Positions 1-10,058 are shown, counted from the first letter of the stretch. The stretch is 48,246 bases of DNA from Mesotaenium endlicherianum (GCA_009602735.1 WELA01009875.1:1-48246); one strand, 5' to 3'. Numbers and translations are program-made. Notes: generated by a model from the sequence alone, not told the origin.

Positions 1-53
1 AAAGTTCTTCTAAAATCACACTCTATGCATATAAAATACTAGAAAGAAACAAA

Positions 54-278
54 CTACACTTTCATAACCTTACACTTCCCCTTATGCTTGAAATATCGCT
101 TTAGCATCCTCCTAGAAGATGCGTTACCCTCACGGGCCACCTTCCTTGGTCTGCTTGCGCGACCCTTGGGCTTACGTTGCGCTGTCTCCACTTTAGCAAT
201 GCAGGCAGTCACCTCCTGCCGTTGCGGCGGTCGTGCGGTTGACTTGGGCTCTGCCACCGAAAGACTGGCAGTAGGGGG
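54..278 (-). pseudogene. Basic ORF fragment cut off by a retrotransposon LTR
   Basis: An open frame on the minus strand runs out of the LTR at 279 and ends at a stop at 54-56. The encoded stretch is about 74 residues and very basic (K/R-rich, with PPQRQ and KPKGRASRPRK segments). I do not recognise it. Its 5' part would lie beyond the LTR, but the sequence on the far side of the element (from 6959) does not continue it. It could be the C-terminal tail of another retroelement polyprotein, since the pol tail of the neighbouring element is similarly basic, or a truncated host exon. Nothing was recognised in bases 1-53. Confidence 0.35.
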
Positions 279-781
279 TGTAGTGAAACAGATAGATAAA
301 GTACTTAGTAAAACAGAATACTTTATCTATTCAAGACAAGGATCTTTGAACACAAGTGGTAGCTTCTTGAAAGAGAGATGGCTTCTTGAAAGTTAATATA
401 TTTCTGGATTTTGGCAAGTACAAGAGTGATTCTCGAATGTCTTTCTATGTTCTAGCTCTTGTTTATATACTTGCTACATAAGTAATTTCTAGGAAGGTGT
501 ATGTTGATGTGTTGGCACCCAACACATCCCAAAACTTGCCACCTCTTTCTAGAATAATGTACACATGTCCTTTTGACCTAAAAATGGCACATCTGACTTT
601 TGCCACATGGAGTTCTTCTAGGTCTTTCCTCTAACTTCGAAAATGCCTTGGAAGGTTCAAAGGACATGAACCAAGTTACTAGAGTACCTATTCACACTTG
701 ACTCCACACAATACTACTCCAAATATATTTGAAAACATTAAAATATATGCAAACTAATATATAATAACTCAAATCACTACA
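279..781 (-). repeat. 3' LTR of the gypsy element
   Basis: 503 bp, the partner of the LTR at 6456-6958, with the same TG...CA ends and 500 of 503 identical bases. It abuts the C-run (polypurine tract on the minus strand) at 785-791. The flank at 274-278 is GGGGG, which does not match the other side of the element. Confidence 0.95.
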
Positions 782-783
782 TC

Positions 784-795
784 ACCCCCCCGATA
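784..795 (-). other. Polypurine tract
   Basis: On the minus strand the bases immediately before the 3' LTR contain a run of seven G (C-run at 785-791), followed by three to four bases and then the TGTAGTG of the LTR. This is where the plus-strand primer would be generated. The tract is short but in the correct place. Confidence 0.7.
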
Positions 796-818
796 GAAAA
801 AGCGACGTCTCGGCGCGT

Positions 819-945
819 CAAGTCAGGTCTTACACATGTGGAGCAAACTAGTCAACAGTTTCAAGTCAGATGCCACACATGTGAAGAGGACTAGTCAAAG
901 GCGCCAAGTCAGGTGCTACACATGTAAGGTAGACTAGGCAAGGTC
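819..945 (-). repeat. Three 43-bp tandem repeats in the element's 3' non-coding region
   Basis: Units start at 819, 862 and 905. Each opens with CAAGTCAG and contains CACATGT followed by an ACTAGTCAA-like segment. They lie between the pol stop and the polypurine tract, where gypsy elements have no known gene. The third unit is truncated and more diverged. Confidence 0.75.
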
Positions 946-1550
946 GTAGGTGGTGTGACCTTATTGGCTAGCCTACTCCTTAATGATAAAGAAAATTGTA
1001 CAAGTTGGCCCAGAATCTGCCACGAACTCAAAAATTCATAGCGGCCACAGAACTGCTCCAAATCTGAAAATTCGAGTGCCAGACGGACCGCGTCGGAGAA
1101 CTCTACCGGGTCACCAAATTTGAGAGCATTCTCATTTCTGGAGTGTCGTTGAGAGCTGAGAGAGTAGGCACTCCTCCAAATCTGTGCAGAAACTTCTGAA
1201 AATCATAAGTCCTTCTATACTTCTCCAAATTCTGCAAACTAAGTCTCAAACTGGGCGCTGTAAGATGTTCTACCAGAGTCTTGAGTTTCAGAGCATTCCA
1301 AGTTCAGGGGAAGGCACAATGTCAGAAGGCATATTCTGTCCTAACAATGCCAGCAGCCTGACCCCCTTCTACTTAGAGCATCATATCTCTCTCACCAGTG
1401 CTCCAAATTGAGCAAACTTGGACTCTAAATGACCGGCTACTCATGGACTACAGCCAGGTAAATTTTCAGAATTTATTATGCAGAGACCTATTACCAGTAG
1501 CAGTTTTAGTTTTCTGTCCAGAAACTGCGAGAAGAGAAGAGTGTCTAATG
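946..1550. other. Non-coding tail of the gypsy element, no gene seen
   Basis: About 600 bp between the 43-bp repeats and the pol stop. No coherent frame on either strand. A CTCCAAAT(T)CTG-like motif recurs loosely at about 1053, 1173, 1224 and 1400, so the region may be made of decayed short repeats. Confidence 0.5.
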
Positions 1551-4500
1551 TCAATTTTTCCTCTTTCTTGTTCTTGCAGGCTGCCTCCAAGGGGTCTTCT
1601 GCTGCTTCTTGATGGTGGCAGGCTGCCTCCCTGAAGTCTTCGGGCTTCTAGTAGAGAGACTTGGGGCTGGTCCAAGATGGGGGTTGGCGGCATGGAAGCG
1701 CTTCAACTTTCTCTGAACTTTGTCAAGGTAGTGCGCCGCCACCCAACTATTCTCCGAATCTGGATATCCTTTCCACTTGATCAAGTATTGCTGCTGTCTC
1801 CTGAAATTTCTCATAGCCACTATGTCTTCCACTTCGTACTCCAAATGATCATCCACTATTGTTGGGGCTGGTGGGGTTGTCACACGTCCTGGGAACTTGT
1901 TGTCGGGTTGCACATATGGCTTGAAGAGGGAAGCGTGGAATACGGGGTCGATGTGCATAGTCTGGGGAAGTTCTAGCTTGAAAGCAACGGGGTTGACTTG
2001 CTGGATAATCTTGAAGGGTCCCAAATACTTGGGAGAGAACTTGCTGCCGGCAGGCCTGTTGTTCAGGGAAATGTTCTTGGATGATAGTAACACGTTGTCA
2101 CCCACTCTGTACGTAATTTCTCTTCTGGATCTGTTCGCCACTCTTGCTTGAGCATCTTGCGCGTGTTGTAGAGCTTTCTTCGCTGCTGTAAGGGCTGCTT
2201 CTAATGTCTCCATAAAATCTGTGGCTGCAGGTACTTCATCATGGCCAGCCGTGAAGCTCAGTGGCGTGGTCGGATGGAAGCCATAGTTGAGGAAGAATGG
2301 GGACTCTTGGGTAGAGGCCTGCGTAGTGTTGTTGTAGGCAAACTCGAGGGGGGTCAAGTACATGTCCCAGTCTTGCTCGAGGGTAGACACGTAGGCCTTT
2401 AGAGAGGTCTTTAGGGTACGATTCATACGCTCGGTTTGCCCATCTGATTGTGGGTGGTAGGCAGTAGACATATCCAGCGATGTACCCAAGTTCTTGAAGA
2501 GATTTTTCCAGAAATGGCTTGTGAATCTTGGATCTCTATCTGACACAATTCTTGATGGTAGTCCATGGAGTCGGAAGATGTTGTCAAAGATGAGTCTTGC
2601 AAGTTGTGGTGCTGTAGCCTTAGTCGTCGTGGGAATAAAATGAGCCATCTTGGTAAGTCTGTCCACCACCGTGAGTATTGCATTATGGCCTCGAGGTGTC
2701 ACGGGCAAGTCCACGATAAGGTCCATTGAGATGTCCGTCCATTGTCTTTCGGGGATTGGTAGTGGTTGGAGGAGTCCTCCCGCCTTTTGCGATGATGGCT
2801 TGATTCTTTGGCATGTGTCACAGCTCCTGCAGTACTCCTTGACTTGCTTAGACATGCCTGGCCAACAATAAGTCCTAGCTAGAACGCCCGTGGTCCTTAG
2901 GATTCCAAAGTGTCCTCCAAGAGGGTTGTCGTGTGCTTCTCGTAGAAGCAAGAGCCGGAGGTCTAAGTCATTAGGAACACATCTCTGGCCCGTATCTTGC
3001 CTCACCCAATAATTGCCTTCTTGCTTCTTGCATGGGTCCAAGGCTGCTTCTCCGTTCTTGTAGTAAGGGTCTCTTTCATAGGCGGCTGAAAATCGAGCTT
3101 CCAGATCTGTCTTCAGGGATACCATCACTGCATTTAATTGCAGTCTTGAGAGGGGGTCAGCCGGGTTTGTCTTGCCGGGCTGGTACTGAATCGTGATGTT
3201 GTATTGTTGCAAGTATCCGCTCCATCTTGCTTGTCTCCTTGAGAGATACGGCTGCGTCTGGAGGTGCTTTAACGCCTCGTGGTCCGTGGTGACCAGTACT
3301 TTGCGTCCTTCAACGTAGCAGCGCCAAACCTTCAAGGCATGTACAATCGCCAATGCCTCTCGCTCCGTGGTTGTATAATTTTGCTCGGCTGGATTTAGCT
3401 TCCTTGACTCGTAGGCGATGGGCTGCAGTCCCTTGCCTTGGTCTTGAAGCAGGATTGCTCCTATTGCATAGGAAGATGCATCGGTGATGACGTGGAAGGG
3501 CCAATCTGGGTTTGGACTTGGGAGTGTGAGCACCGGGGATGTGGTCAATCTTCGCTTTAACTCTTGAAATGCCTCTTCCTCTTTCTCGGTCCATGTATAT
3601 AGCCTGTCCTTCTTGAGTAGATCTGTCAGGGGGGCTGCTATGTGCGAGAAGCCTTGGATGAATTTTCTGTACCAATTGGCAAATCCCAAGAATGACTGGA
3701 GTTCTTTCTTGGTCGTGGGGGTTGGCCATTCCTCCACCACCGTGGTCTTCTTGGGGTCTATCTTGATGCCATCAGCAGTCACGTGGAGACCTAGGAACTC
3801 CACTTCTTGTTTGGCAAACTCGCATTTTGACTCCTTCGCAAACAGCTTGTTTTGCTTCAATACTTCAAGGACTTCTTTCAAGTGTCTCGCATGCTCTTCA
3901 AGGGTCTTGCTGTAGATAAGGATGTCATCGATGAATACCACCACAAATCTGTCCAACATGGGCTGAAATATGGTGTTCATCATAGTCATGAAAGTTGCTG
4001 GCGCGTTGGTGAGTCCAAATGGCAGGACCATGAACTCAAAATGTCCATATCTTGTCCTGAATGCCGTCTTCTCTATGTCCGGTTCTGCGATGCGAATCTG
4101 GTGGTAGCCGCTCCGTAAGTCAATCTTCGTGAAGTACTTGGCTCCAACCAGCCGGTCCATGAGCTCATCCATGCGCGGCAGCGGGTATCGATTCTTGATG
4201 GTGATCTTGTTGAGGGCGCGATAGTCCACACACATCCTCAAGGTACCATCTTTCTTCTTGACAAATAGCACCGGGGCTCCAAATGGCGACTTGCTAGGTC
4301 GAATGAAGCCATGCTCCAGTAGCTCCTTGATTTGCTTCTTGACTTCGTCTAGCTCCGTGTATGACATTTTGAACGTAGGCCGAGAGATGGGCTTGCTTCC
4401 GGGCTCCAACTCTATCTTGTGGTCTACGAATCTTTTGGGGGGTAGGCCCTTGGGCAATTCCGGGGAGAACACTTCTTTGTAGTCCTCAAAGACTTCTTGT

Positions 4501-5216
4501 ATCTCCTTGGGAACGGGGCTGCCTTCTTGACTCTCGATGTCTTTCTTGATGTCTTTTGGCGTGATCAAGGCCAAAAGAAGCTCGTGTCCCTTCCTCACAA
4601 GTCTCTTGAGTTGGAGGGCGGACAATAGTATCTCGTGTGCCGGCTTCTGGATGTCTTGGGTCTGGATATTCTGGATTGCGCGCAAAATACAGATTCTTGA
4701 AGTGATGTCATTCTTGATCTTGATAGTACCGGTCCTCCAATCAACTTGGGGGTTGTGCTTGGTCAACCAAGGCGTCCCTAGGATGACGTCGTACTTGCCC
4801 AATTGCATGGGGGAGAACACTACTCTATCCTTGAAGGACTTGATAGAGAGTGCCAAGGGGTACGTCTTCTTGGAAGGGGTAGTATAGGAGAATCCATCGG
4901 GCATCATAATCTCCTCGTCGTGGTCAAGAGTTCGCATAGTAATACCGTGCTTGGTGGCAAAATCTGCAGCAATGAAGTTGCCTTGAGCTCCGCTATCCAC
5001 CAAGATGTGGACCTTCTCTCCTCCAAGGTAACCTCTCAAACTCATTGGGGCTGGAACGTCGTCTTCAACGGGGGTCTCCACCTCACTTGGCGTGTTGCCT
5101 TCTCGTGAAGTGGGTCTTGGGGTGGTAGGCTCCTGGCCTACCGGCGCTGTCCGTTTTTTGACAACTTTTTGGGGCATGAAAGTGCACGATGGCCCTTTTC
5201 CTTGCAATAGAAGCAT
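1551..5216 (-). CDS. pol: Pol polyprotein: protease, reverse transcriptase, RNase H, integrase, chromodomain
   Basis: The open frame is 1221 residues from its first Met at 5216, with no break. It is expected to be made as a Gag-Pol fusion by -1 frameshift at 5153-5159, so real Pol sequence begins around residue 22 of this frame. Aspartic protease: DSG at 74-76. Reverse transcriptase about 280-480 with FIDD at 428-431. RNase H about 570-690 with acidic residues D579 and D645. Integrase zinc-binding H762, H769, C799, C802. Integrase core D832, D893, E929, the last pair 35 residues apart as in the DD(35)E class. A chromodomain at about 1125-1175 ([23 protein letters not shown]) should guide insertion to chromatin marks. 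The tail is basic, with two QPA-containing segments. All catalytic residues I looked for are present, so the element may be competent. Confidence 0.95.
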   Translation of the reverse strand: MLLLQGKGPSCTFMPQKVVKKRTAPVGQEPTTPRPTSREGNTPSEVETPVEDDVPAPMSLRGYLGGEKVHILVDSGAQGNFIAADFATKHGITMRTLDHDEEIMMPDGFSYTTPSKKTYPLALSIKSFKDRVVFSPMQLGKYDVILGTPWLTKHNPQVDWRTGTIKIKNDITSRICILRAIQNIQTQDIQKPAHEILLSALQLKRLVRKGHELLLALITPKDIKKDIESQEGSPVPKEIQEVFEDYKEVFSPELPKGLPPKRFVDHKIELEPGSKPISRPTFKMSYTELDEVKKQIKELLEHGFIRPSKSPFGAPVLFVKKKDGTLRMCVDYRALNKITIKNRYPLPRMDELMDRLVGAKYFTKIDLRSGYHQIRIAEPDIEKTAFRTRYGHFEFMVLPFGLTNAPATFMTMMNTIFQPMLDRFVVVFIDDILIYSKTLEEHARHLKEVLEVLKQNKLFAKESKCEFAKQEVEFLGLHVTADGIKIDPKKTTVVEEWPTPTTKKELQSFLGFANWYRKFIQGFSHIAAPLTDLLKKDRLYTWTEKEEEAFQELKRRLTTSPVLTLPSPNPDWPFHVITDASSYAIGAILLQDQGKGLQPIAYESRKLNPAEQNYTTTEREALAIVHALKVWRCYVEGRKVLVTTDHEALKHLQTQPYLSRRQARWSGYLQQYNITIQYQPGKTNPADPLSRLQLNAVMVSLKTDLEARFSAAYERDPYYKNGEAALDPCKKQEGNYWVRQDTGQRCVPNDLDLRLLLLREAHDNPLGGHFGILRTTGVLARTYCWPGMSKQVKEYCRSCDTCQRIKPSSQKAGGLLQPLPIPERQWTDISMDLIVDLPVTPRGHNAILTVVDRLTKMAHFIPTTTKATAPQLARLIFDNIFRLHGLPSRIVSDRDPRFTSHFWKNLFKNLGTSLDMSTAYHPQSDGQTERMNRTLKTSLKAYVSTLEQDWDMYLTPLEFAYNNTTQASTQESPFFLNYGFHPTTPLSFTAGHDEVPAATDFMETLEAALTAAKKALQHAQDAQARVANRSRREITYRVGDNVLLSSKNISLNNRPAGSKFSPKYLGPFKIIQQVNPVAFKLELPQTMHIDPVFHASLFKPYVQPDNKFPGRVTTPPAPTIVDDHLEYEVEDIVAMRNFRRQQQYLIKWKGYPDSENSWVAAHYLDKVQRKLKRFHAANPHLGPAPSLSTRSPKTSGRQPATIKKQQKTPWRQPARTRKRKN
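5124..5142 (-). promoter_or_regulatory. Candidate frameshift-stimulating hairpin
   Basis: The minus strand reads GGTAGGC, CAGGA, GCCTACC: a perfect 7-bp stem with a 5-nt loop. It overlaps the gag stop codon and starts 10 nt after the slippery heptamer. The spacer is slightly longer than the usual 5-9 nt. A pseudoknot with downstream sequence was not evaluated. Confidence 0.6.
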
Positions 5217-6418
5217 AGTCCAGCCGTCATGAGAGCTTCTTTTTCAGCCGGGGAGAGTCTTGCTTTCACTCCTTGCTGGTTTCTTGCATCATAAGTGTCA
5301 TTGGAGGGTCTTCCACTCTTCCGGGCAGCCGCGGGGTCCCTTTTAATAACTCCGATTTCCATGGGTGTGGGTCCAGATTCGGATGTGGAAGGGGCTGCGT
5401 ACACCCGCGTCGTCGGTACCCGTGAAGATGAAGGCACGGAGTGCTTGAAATCCAAGGTATCCACCTTTTGGGCCACTTCAATGATCTTTGAGAAGTCCGT
5501 CAAGTCGCGTAACTCCACTTCCTTTGCCACCTTGGGTTTGAGGCCAAAGATGTAACGGTCAATCTTCTCCTCGAGAGACATGTTGGGGATCTCAAGAGTG
5601 AGGGCGTGAAATCTGGATGTATACTCTTGAACGGACGTCGTTTGCTTGAGATGGTGGAGCTTTCCTCGGGCAATCTTCTCCGCATTGATGGGCATGAATT
5701 GCTTCTTGAGGGCCTCACGAAAATCTGCCCATCTTGCATATGATGGTGGGGGCTCTTGGCCGAGCATGGGGTGCGCCATAGCTTGATATATAGCCGCTTG
5801 ATAGTTACGCCACCATGATGTTGCTGCTCCTCTAAGTAAGGTAACGGCAAAGGGAACGTAGTCCTCCTCGGGTACTTCAAGGAACGCGAGGTACGTCTCC
5901 ACTTGGTAGAGCCATAAATTCAGGTTGGCACCTTTCCCGGGGTTGAAAGTGTCGGGTTTGCCGGGCTTGATGAGTTTCCTTGCTCTCGTTGGCTCTTGTG
6001 GAGGCGCTTGAGCCGGGGCTGGATTTTGAGCATTGCTCGCAATAGGGGCAACCATGGCAGCCATAGCTTCTCTTGACGCTTGCACGGTTGCTTCATAGGT
6101 GGCCAAGCCCACTTGGTTGTGGACGGTCATTAGGAAGGCTGCCCACTCATTTGCGGGAACTCCTTGTGGTGGGGTCAACTTTGCTATAGCGGCTGCCACG
6201 GGATTTGACGGTGCTCCTCCTTGTGGTGCTTCTTGTTGTTGCAGATTTCCTTGAGTAGGCTCTCCCATCGACGCTGGAGGAGGGTGTGCTCCTCCTTGTG
6301 GTGCTTCTTGTTGTTGCAGATTTTCTTGAGTGGGCTCTCCCATCGGCGCTGGAGGAGGGTGTCTTGGAGAGGAAGGGCTTCCTTCGAAAGCTTGCTGTTG
6401 GTCTTGAGGATCGGCCAT
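5138..6418 (-). CDS. gag: Gag capsid/nucleocapsid protein of the gypsy element
   Basis: 426 residues. It packages the element's RNA into cytoplasmic virus-like particles. The N-terminal about 55 residues are Pro/Gln-rich and hold two copies of a 25-residue repeat ([23 protein letters not shown] type), encoded by a 75-bp tandem duplication. The middle (about residues 150-300) has the retrotransposon gag capsid pattern, with a SWWRNYQ segment, a LKKQFMP segment and a YTSRFHAL segment. A CCHC zinc knuckle (CX2CX4HX4C) is at residues 402-415. The start at 6418 is the first ATG after the primer binding site. The stop (5138-5140) lies 12 nt beyond an A AAA AAC slippery heptamer and overlaps the pol frame, so gag is the default product and Gag-Pol the minor one. 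Confidence 0.93.
   Translation of the reverse strand: MADPQDQQQAFEGSPSSPRHPPPAPMGEPTQENLQQQEAPQGGAHPPPASMGEPTQGNLQQQEAPQGGAPSNPVAAAIAKLTPPQGVPANEWAAFLMTVHNQVGLATYEATVQASREAMAAMVAPIASNAQNPAPAQAPPQEPTRARKLIKPGKPDTFNPGKGANLNLWLYQVETYLAFLEVPEEDYVPFAVTLLRGAATSWWRNYQAAIYQAMAHPMLGQEPPPSYARWADFREALKKQFMPINAEKIARGKLHHLKQTTSVQEYTSRFHALTLEIPNMSLEEKIDRYIFGLKPKVAKEVELRDLTDFSKIIEVAQKVDTLDFKHSVPSSSRVPTTRVYAAPSTSESGPTPMEIGVIKRDPAAARKSGRPSNDTYDARNQQGVKARLSPAEKEALMTAGLCFYCKEKGHRALSCPKKLSKNGQRR
5153..5159 (-). promoter_or_regulatory. -1 ribosomal frameshift slippery heptamer A AAA AAC
   Basis: In the gag frame the minus strand reads TCA AAA AAC GGA, containing the canonical X XXY YYZ heptamer A AAA AAC. Slipping back one base puts the ribosome in the pol frame exactly (AAA AAA CGG). 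Gag stops 12 nt later. A perfect 7-bp hairpin follows 10 nt downstream (5124-5142). The heptamer is established for -1 frameshifting in retroviruses. Its use here is inferred. Confidence 0.85.
6211..6360 (-). repeat. 75-bp tandem duplication inside gag
   Basis: Two adjacent 75-bp units (6211-6285 and 6286-6360) encode two near-identical 25-residue repeats in the Pro/Gln-rich N terminus of Gag. The frame is kept. The few substitutions suggest a fairly recent duplication. Confidence 0.85.
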
Positions 6419-6438
6419 CTTCTTGTGCTACCAAAGTG

Positions 6439-6454
6439 CCTAGCTCCGATACCA
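6439..6454 (-). other. Primer binding site, initiator tRNA-Met type
   Basis: One base inside the 5' LTR the minus strand reads TGGTATCGGAGCTAGG. The classic plant site complementary to the 3' end of initiator tRNA-Met is TGGTATCAGAGCCAGG, so 14 of 16 bases match, including the terminal TGGTATC. It would prime minus-strand cDNA synthesis. Gag starts only 37 nt from the LTR edge, so the leader beyond the LTR is very short. Confidence 0.85.
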
Positions 6455-6455
6455 C

Positions 6456-6958
6456 TGTAGTGAAACAGATAGATAAAGTACTTAGTAAAACAGAATACTT
6501 TATCTATTCAAGACAAGGATCTTTGAACACAAGTGGTAGCTTCTTGAAAGAGAGATGGCTTCTTGAAAGTTAATATATTTCTGGATTTTGGCAAGTACAA
6601 GAGTGATTCTGGAATGTCTTTCTATGTTCTAGCTCTTGTTTATATACTTGCTACATAAGTAATTTCTAGGAAGGTGTATGTTGATGTGTTGGCACCCAAC
6701 ACATCCCAAAACTTGCCACCTCTTTCTAGAATAATGTACACATGTCCTTTTGACCTAAAAATGGCACATCTGACTTTTGCCACATGGAGTTCTTCTTGGT
6801 CTTTCCTCTAACTTCGAAAATGCCTTGGAAGGTTCAAAGGACATGAACCAAGTTACTAGAGTACCTATTCACACTTGACTCCACACAATACTACTCCAAA
6901 TATATTTGAAAACATTAAAATATATGCGAACTAATATATAATAACTCAAATCACTACA
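6456..6958 (-). repeat. 5' LTR of the gypsy element
   Basis: 503 bp, 5' in the element's orientation. It starts TGTAGTG and ends CACTACA on either strand, giving a 7-bp terminal inverted repeat. It differs from the other LTR at three sites: near 6611 (G for C), in the TTCTTCTTGG segment near 6797, and near 6928 (G for A). It should carry the promoter for the genomic RNA. Confidence 0.95.
6638..6646 (-). promoter_or_regulatory. Candidate TATA box in the 5' LTR
   Basis: On the minus strand this reads TATATAAAC, a good TATA match, about 180 bp before the LTR end. The same motif is at 461-469 in the other LTR. Transcription would be expected to begin 25-35 bp downstream, near 6605-6615. This is inferred from the motif only. 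Confidence 0.5.
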
Positions 6959-7699
6959 GACACTTAGCACTAACCAGAGAGTGGCTTGTGCTAGAGCAGA
7001 ATGACCAGCAGATAATCAACCACAGGCAATCTGCCACCGACATGCGTGTGAAGGTCAATCGTCGAGGTTGATTTTTCACATGTAGAGATGCACCGACCAG
7101 TCAACCAGGCTAAGGACGCACGCGTGAAGGACCACCAACACGTCAACTAAGTGGATGGTACATGTATTGGAGAGCATCACACGTGATCTGGTCACGATGC
7201 GGTTAGGCACGAAAGGGAGGGCCGCTTAACTTTGAAAATTGTAAATGTTTGTCAAATTCTCCCATCTTGAATATTTGAGAATCTGCCAGATCAGTCTAAT
7301 CTGACGTGTCGGGTCGATTTGACGTCCAAATATATCAAACAGAACTTTCTAAACATTCTAATTTAAGCGCGCTAACTAAACAAAACCTTCAAGGTAATTT
7401 GAGCTTGGTGATTGAACCTGGTCGACACTCCGCGTCAGCCAAAAGTACGTCAAGGTTTTAAAAGCAATGTAATGGCCCAGATTGTTCGGCGCTGAGTGTT
7501 GATCCGACGATTGCGCTCACCGAGAATTAAAGACGTCACTAAACAACCTAAAAAGTAACTTTCTAAACATTCAACCAAATTTGACAAACTTTATATCAAA
7601 ATGACCACACAAATGTACTCTATATTTCTAAACTTTTATATCATCTCCCTCTTCAAGACATGACGTCCTCGATGCGTTTTGCACATAACGCCTCAACTT
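6959..7699. other. Intergenic or old retroelement tail, no gene seen
   Basis: AT-rich sequence between the intact element's 5' LTR and the decayed pol. Short ACATGT / CACGTGT-containing motifs and GTCAAC words recall the non-coding tail of the intact element. It is probably the equivalent tail of the decayed copy. No open frame of interest. Confidence 0.4.
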
Positions 7700-9350
7700 A
7701 CTCTTATAATGAGTCAACTTGGATTCCAACTTTCAAGTGTTGTCATTCGCATGGAAGCCTTTCCACATGAGAAGGTAATCTTTGACAAATCGTAGACTCC
7801 TCTTGGCTCGTCAATCACTAACAACTGTCTCCACTTCATTCTCCAATACATCATCAATCTCGAGTAGTGGCGGCGGTGTAGTCGTTCTAGATGTCCTTTA
7901 TTTGAGTCAACGCATAGCTGCAGGTAATCAACATAAAACACATCATGTATATCCCAGTCTGAAGGAAGCTCCAACTTGTAGGTCTCTCAATTTACCTGCT
8001 TGAGCACCAAACATGGACTTGTAAAATTTGCCCGCAGTTTCCTCCTGCTCGTGAAAGGTAGATTCTCTACTTACAGAAGTACTTTGTTGCCCACATGGCC
8101 AACTGTGGCGCCAACCCGCTGGTGGAGAGGAGATGTCCCAAGTACTCCACCTCCCTTGTGCCGAGCATGCACTTTCCTGGGTGACATTTTAATGTAATGT
8201 TACCCAAGCGCTCTAGCACTGCCGTGATGTGCTCCAAGTGCTCCTTGAACGTCTCATTGAAGATGAGCACTCGTGAATGTAAAATCGAGCGAAGAATAGC
8301 CTTGCCAAATTGTTATCCAATGACTTGTTGGAAGGTGGCGGGCGTGTTCTTCTGGTTGAATGACACTGTCTTCCACTGGTATAGTTTGTTGGTGCTCCAA
8401 AACGCAATCTTATGCAAAAGAAATCTCGTTACAACCTTGCCTCAGATCCAAAACGAAGAATCATGTGTAGCTACCACGTCGTCAAAGATCTTGTCGGGTG
8501 CAGGCATGGCGTAGCGATCCGGCTTGGTGACTTCAGTAAACGCTAGATAGTCACCGCACAACATCTTCTATGGCCAATTCCCAAGAAAGTCTTGGCTGGC
8601 ATCACCGTGAGGGCGGCGTAGTCCGAGCTTGACTCCTTGTTAAGCCCTGACTCCACCTCGCCGGTCCTAACGTCGACCAAGCCATTCTCGAAGTTGCTAA
8701 GACGAAACCTCATCTTGAAGATAGGCTTGTTCATTGTGAGAGGAGGCTTCATTGGGGTGCCTCTATAAATCCCAAGCTCCCTAGTTATAGAATACGTATT
8801 TAAAGTACACGTAAAACGAATACGCATTGCGAAAATACGTGTGAAAAATAGAATACGTGTGTATTACGCTTTTCCGAGATTCTTGTCAAAATTGGCGGAG
8901 CTTATAAGTTTCAGATTGTTTAGAATCTTTGAGCGCGATTAGTCGCATATGGTAGAAGACTCAGTTGGCCATGCGATGCAGGTGATGAAAGTGAAAAGGT
9001 CATTGTAACATTTTGAAACCACCAAAGGTTCATGTTTACCTTTTAGGGATGCGTATTTTGCGTATTTTGAAAATAAGTCCAAATATGTGGTGTTTTACGT
9101 CGCTCACGGACCAGTACATGCGTATCCCATAACTAGGCCAAGCTCCTTCATGTTGCTTGCAAATTTGGCATTGCACGGTGCACCTCACGTCTAACAGTGC
9201 CGTCAGCAGCGCCGCCCGTGGGTCTTTGTCAGCGTCCCCCTCCCGCTTCCATGTAGGGGCGGCTGGTGGCATCTCTTGCCTTGCTGCTGGCCGCTCCTCC
9301 TTGGCAATGGCTACGAGCTGCCCTCTACCGCTTGCTAGAGGACGGAAAAA
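7700..9350 (-). pseudogene. Decayed Ty3/gypsy pol remnant, interrupted by a MITE
   Basis: Pieces of a gypsy polyprotein are readable on the minus strand in shifting frames. From 5' to 3': a segment ending at 9146-9350; then 8540-8779 with matches to the start of the reverse transcriptase (VDVRTGEVES, TVMPAK); 8300-8520 with RT pieces including a TPATFQQV-like stretch; 8067-8270 with the RT segment FKEHLEHI...GKCMLG...VEYLGHLLS; and 7714-7974 with the C-terminal LPSDWDIHDVF..DYL segment and a broken chromodomain. RNase H and integrase are missing between the last two. Frameshifts and stops make it dead. It differs clearly from the intact element to its left. The MITE at 8780-9137 splits it. 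Confidence 0.7.
8780..9137. mobile_element. hAT-type MITE with perfect 8-bp target duplication
   Basis: 358 bp. The left end is CCTAGTTATAGAATACG and the right end reads CGTATCCCATAACTAGG, imperfect inverted repeats of about 17 bp. The 8-bp CCAAGCTC flanks both sides (8772-8779 and 9138-9145). An 8-bp duplication is the signature of the hAT superfamily. There is no coding capacity. The first nine terminal bases, CCTAGTTAT, are identical to those of the 4.2-kb hAT element at 9579, so that family is the likely source of its transposase. It is inserted in the decayed gypsy pol. Confidence 0.9.
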
Positions 9351-9570
9351 TTAAAAATGGGGACCCGCTCTCTCTGGGTTGCTGAAACTCCTCCCCTCTT
9401 CTTCCCCCCCCCTCAGCAAAGCAAAGTCAGAGCCGGAGTCATAGTAGAAGGACGGAGTGTGCAAAGAAATGCGCATGTTGAGTTCCATGGTGGTACCCAC
9501 GGGAACACTTTGACGCAGCTCTGTTGTTGGTCACAAGAGGTTGAATGCTCGACAGCGTATTGCTAGATAT

Positions 9571-9578
9571 GATAATAC
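9571..9578. repeat. Left target-site duplication of the hAT element
   Basis: GATAATAC, repeated exactly at 13805-13812 on the other side of the element. Confidence 0.9.
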
Positions 9579-10058
9579 CCTAGTTATGAAATAAGTCTGT
9601 ACAGCCCTTTTGTGTCGTATCGTACGATTTGGTATATTTCGTACGTCAGTCCGGCTGGGTACATGTTTAGACCGACGGCACTCTTTTGAATTTTCAGTTT
9701 TTAAAATTGTGTCGATTTAATTATCGCACACATTTTTCGTAAATTTGGACATCCACGTAAGTCTGGCGCATGTATGAATTCCTCGCGCCAGTGCACACGT
9801 TCACGGGGAGGCACTTCGTGGAGTCTCAAAAGTTGCCGTCCGAAATAGGATGGATGAAAGTTTTAACCTATTCCTCACCTGCCCTCAATCTGCCCTCACG
9901 CTTCGCATTTTTTTGCAGCTGCAACATGTATCTTCTTGTCTGCGCCTTCAACTATTTTGGCAGTTTCTTAAAGCTGTATTACTCTGAGGCCTATTAACGT
10001 AGTACCATGAAAACATAGACCCCCCTTTGTATCCTTTTGCCTTACGTATATCTGTGTC

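Larger units (their letters stand above)
279..6958 (-). mobile_element. Ty3/gypsy LTR retrotransposon with chromodomain, nearly intact
   Basis: A complete element of 6680 bp on the minus strand. In transcription order it has the 5' LTR (6456-6958), a primer binding site, gag, pol, a non-coding tail with tandem repeats, a G-run polypurine tract and the 3' LTR (279-781). The two LTRs are both 503 bp, begin TGTAGTG and end CACTACA, and differ at only three positions, which points to recent insertion. The order protease, reverse transcriptase, RNase H, integrase, chromodomain marks the Ty3/gypsy (Metaviridae) type with a C-terminal chromodomain. Gag and pol are uninterrupted. No target-site duplication is visible: the flanking pentamers are GGGGG and GACAC. 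Confidence 0.95.
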
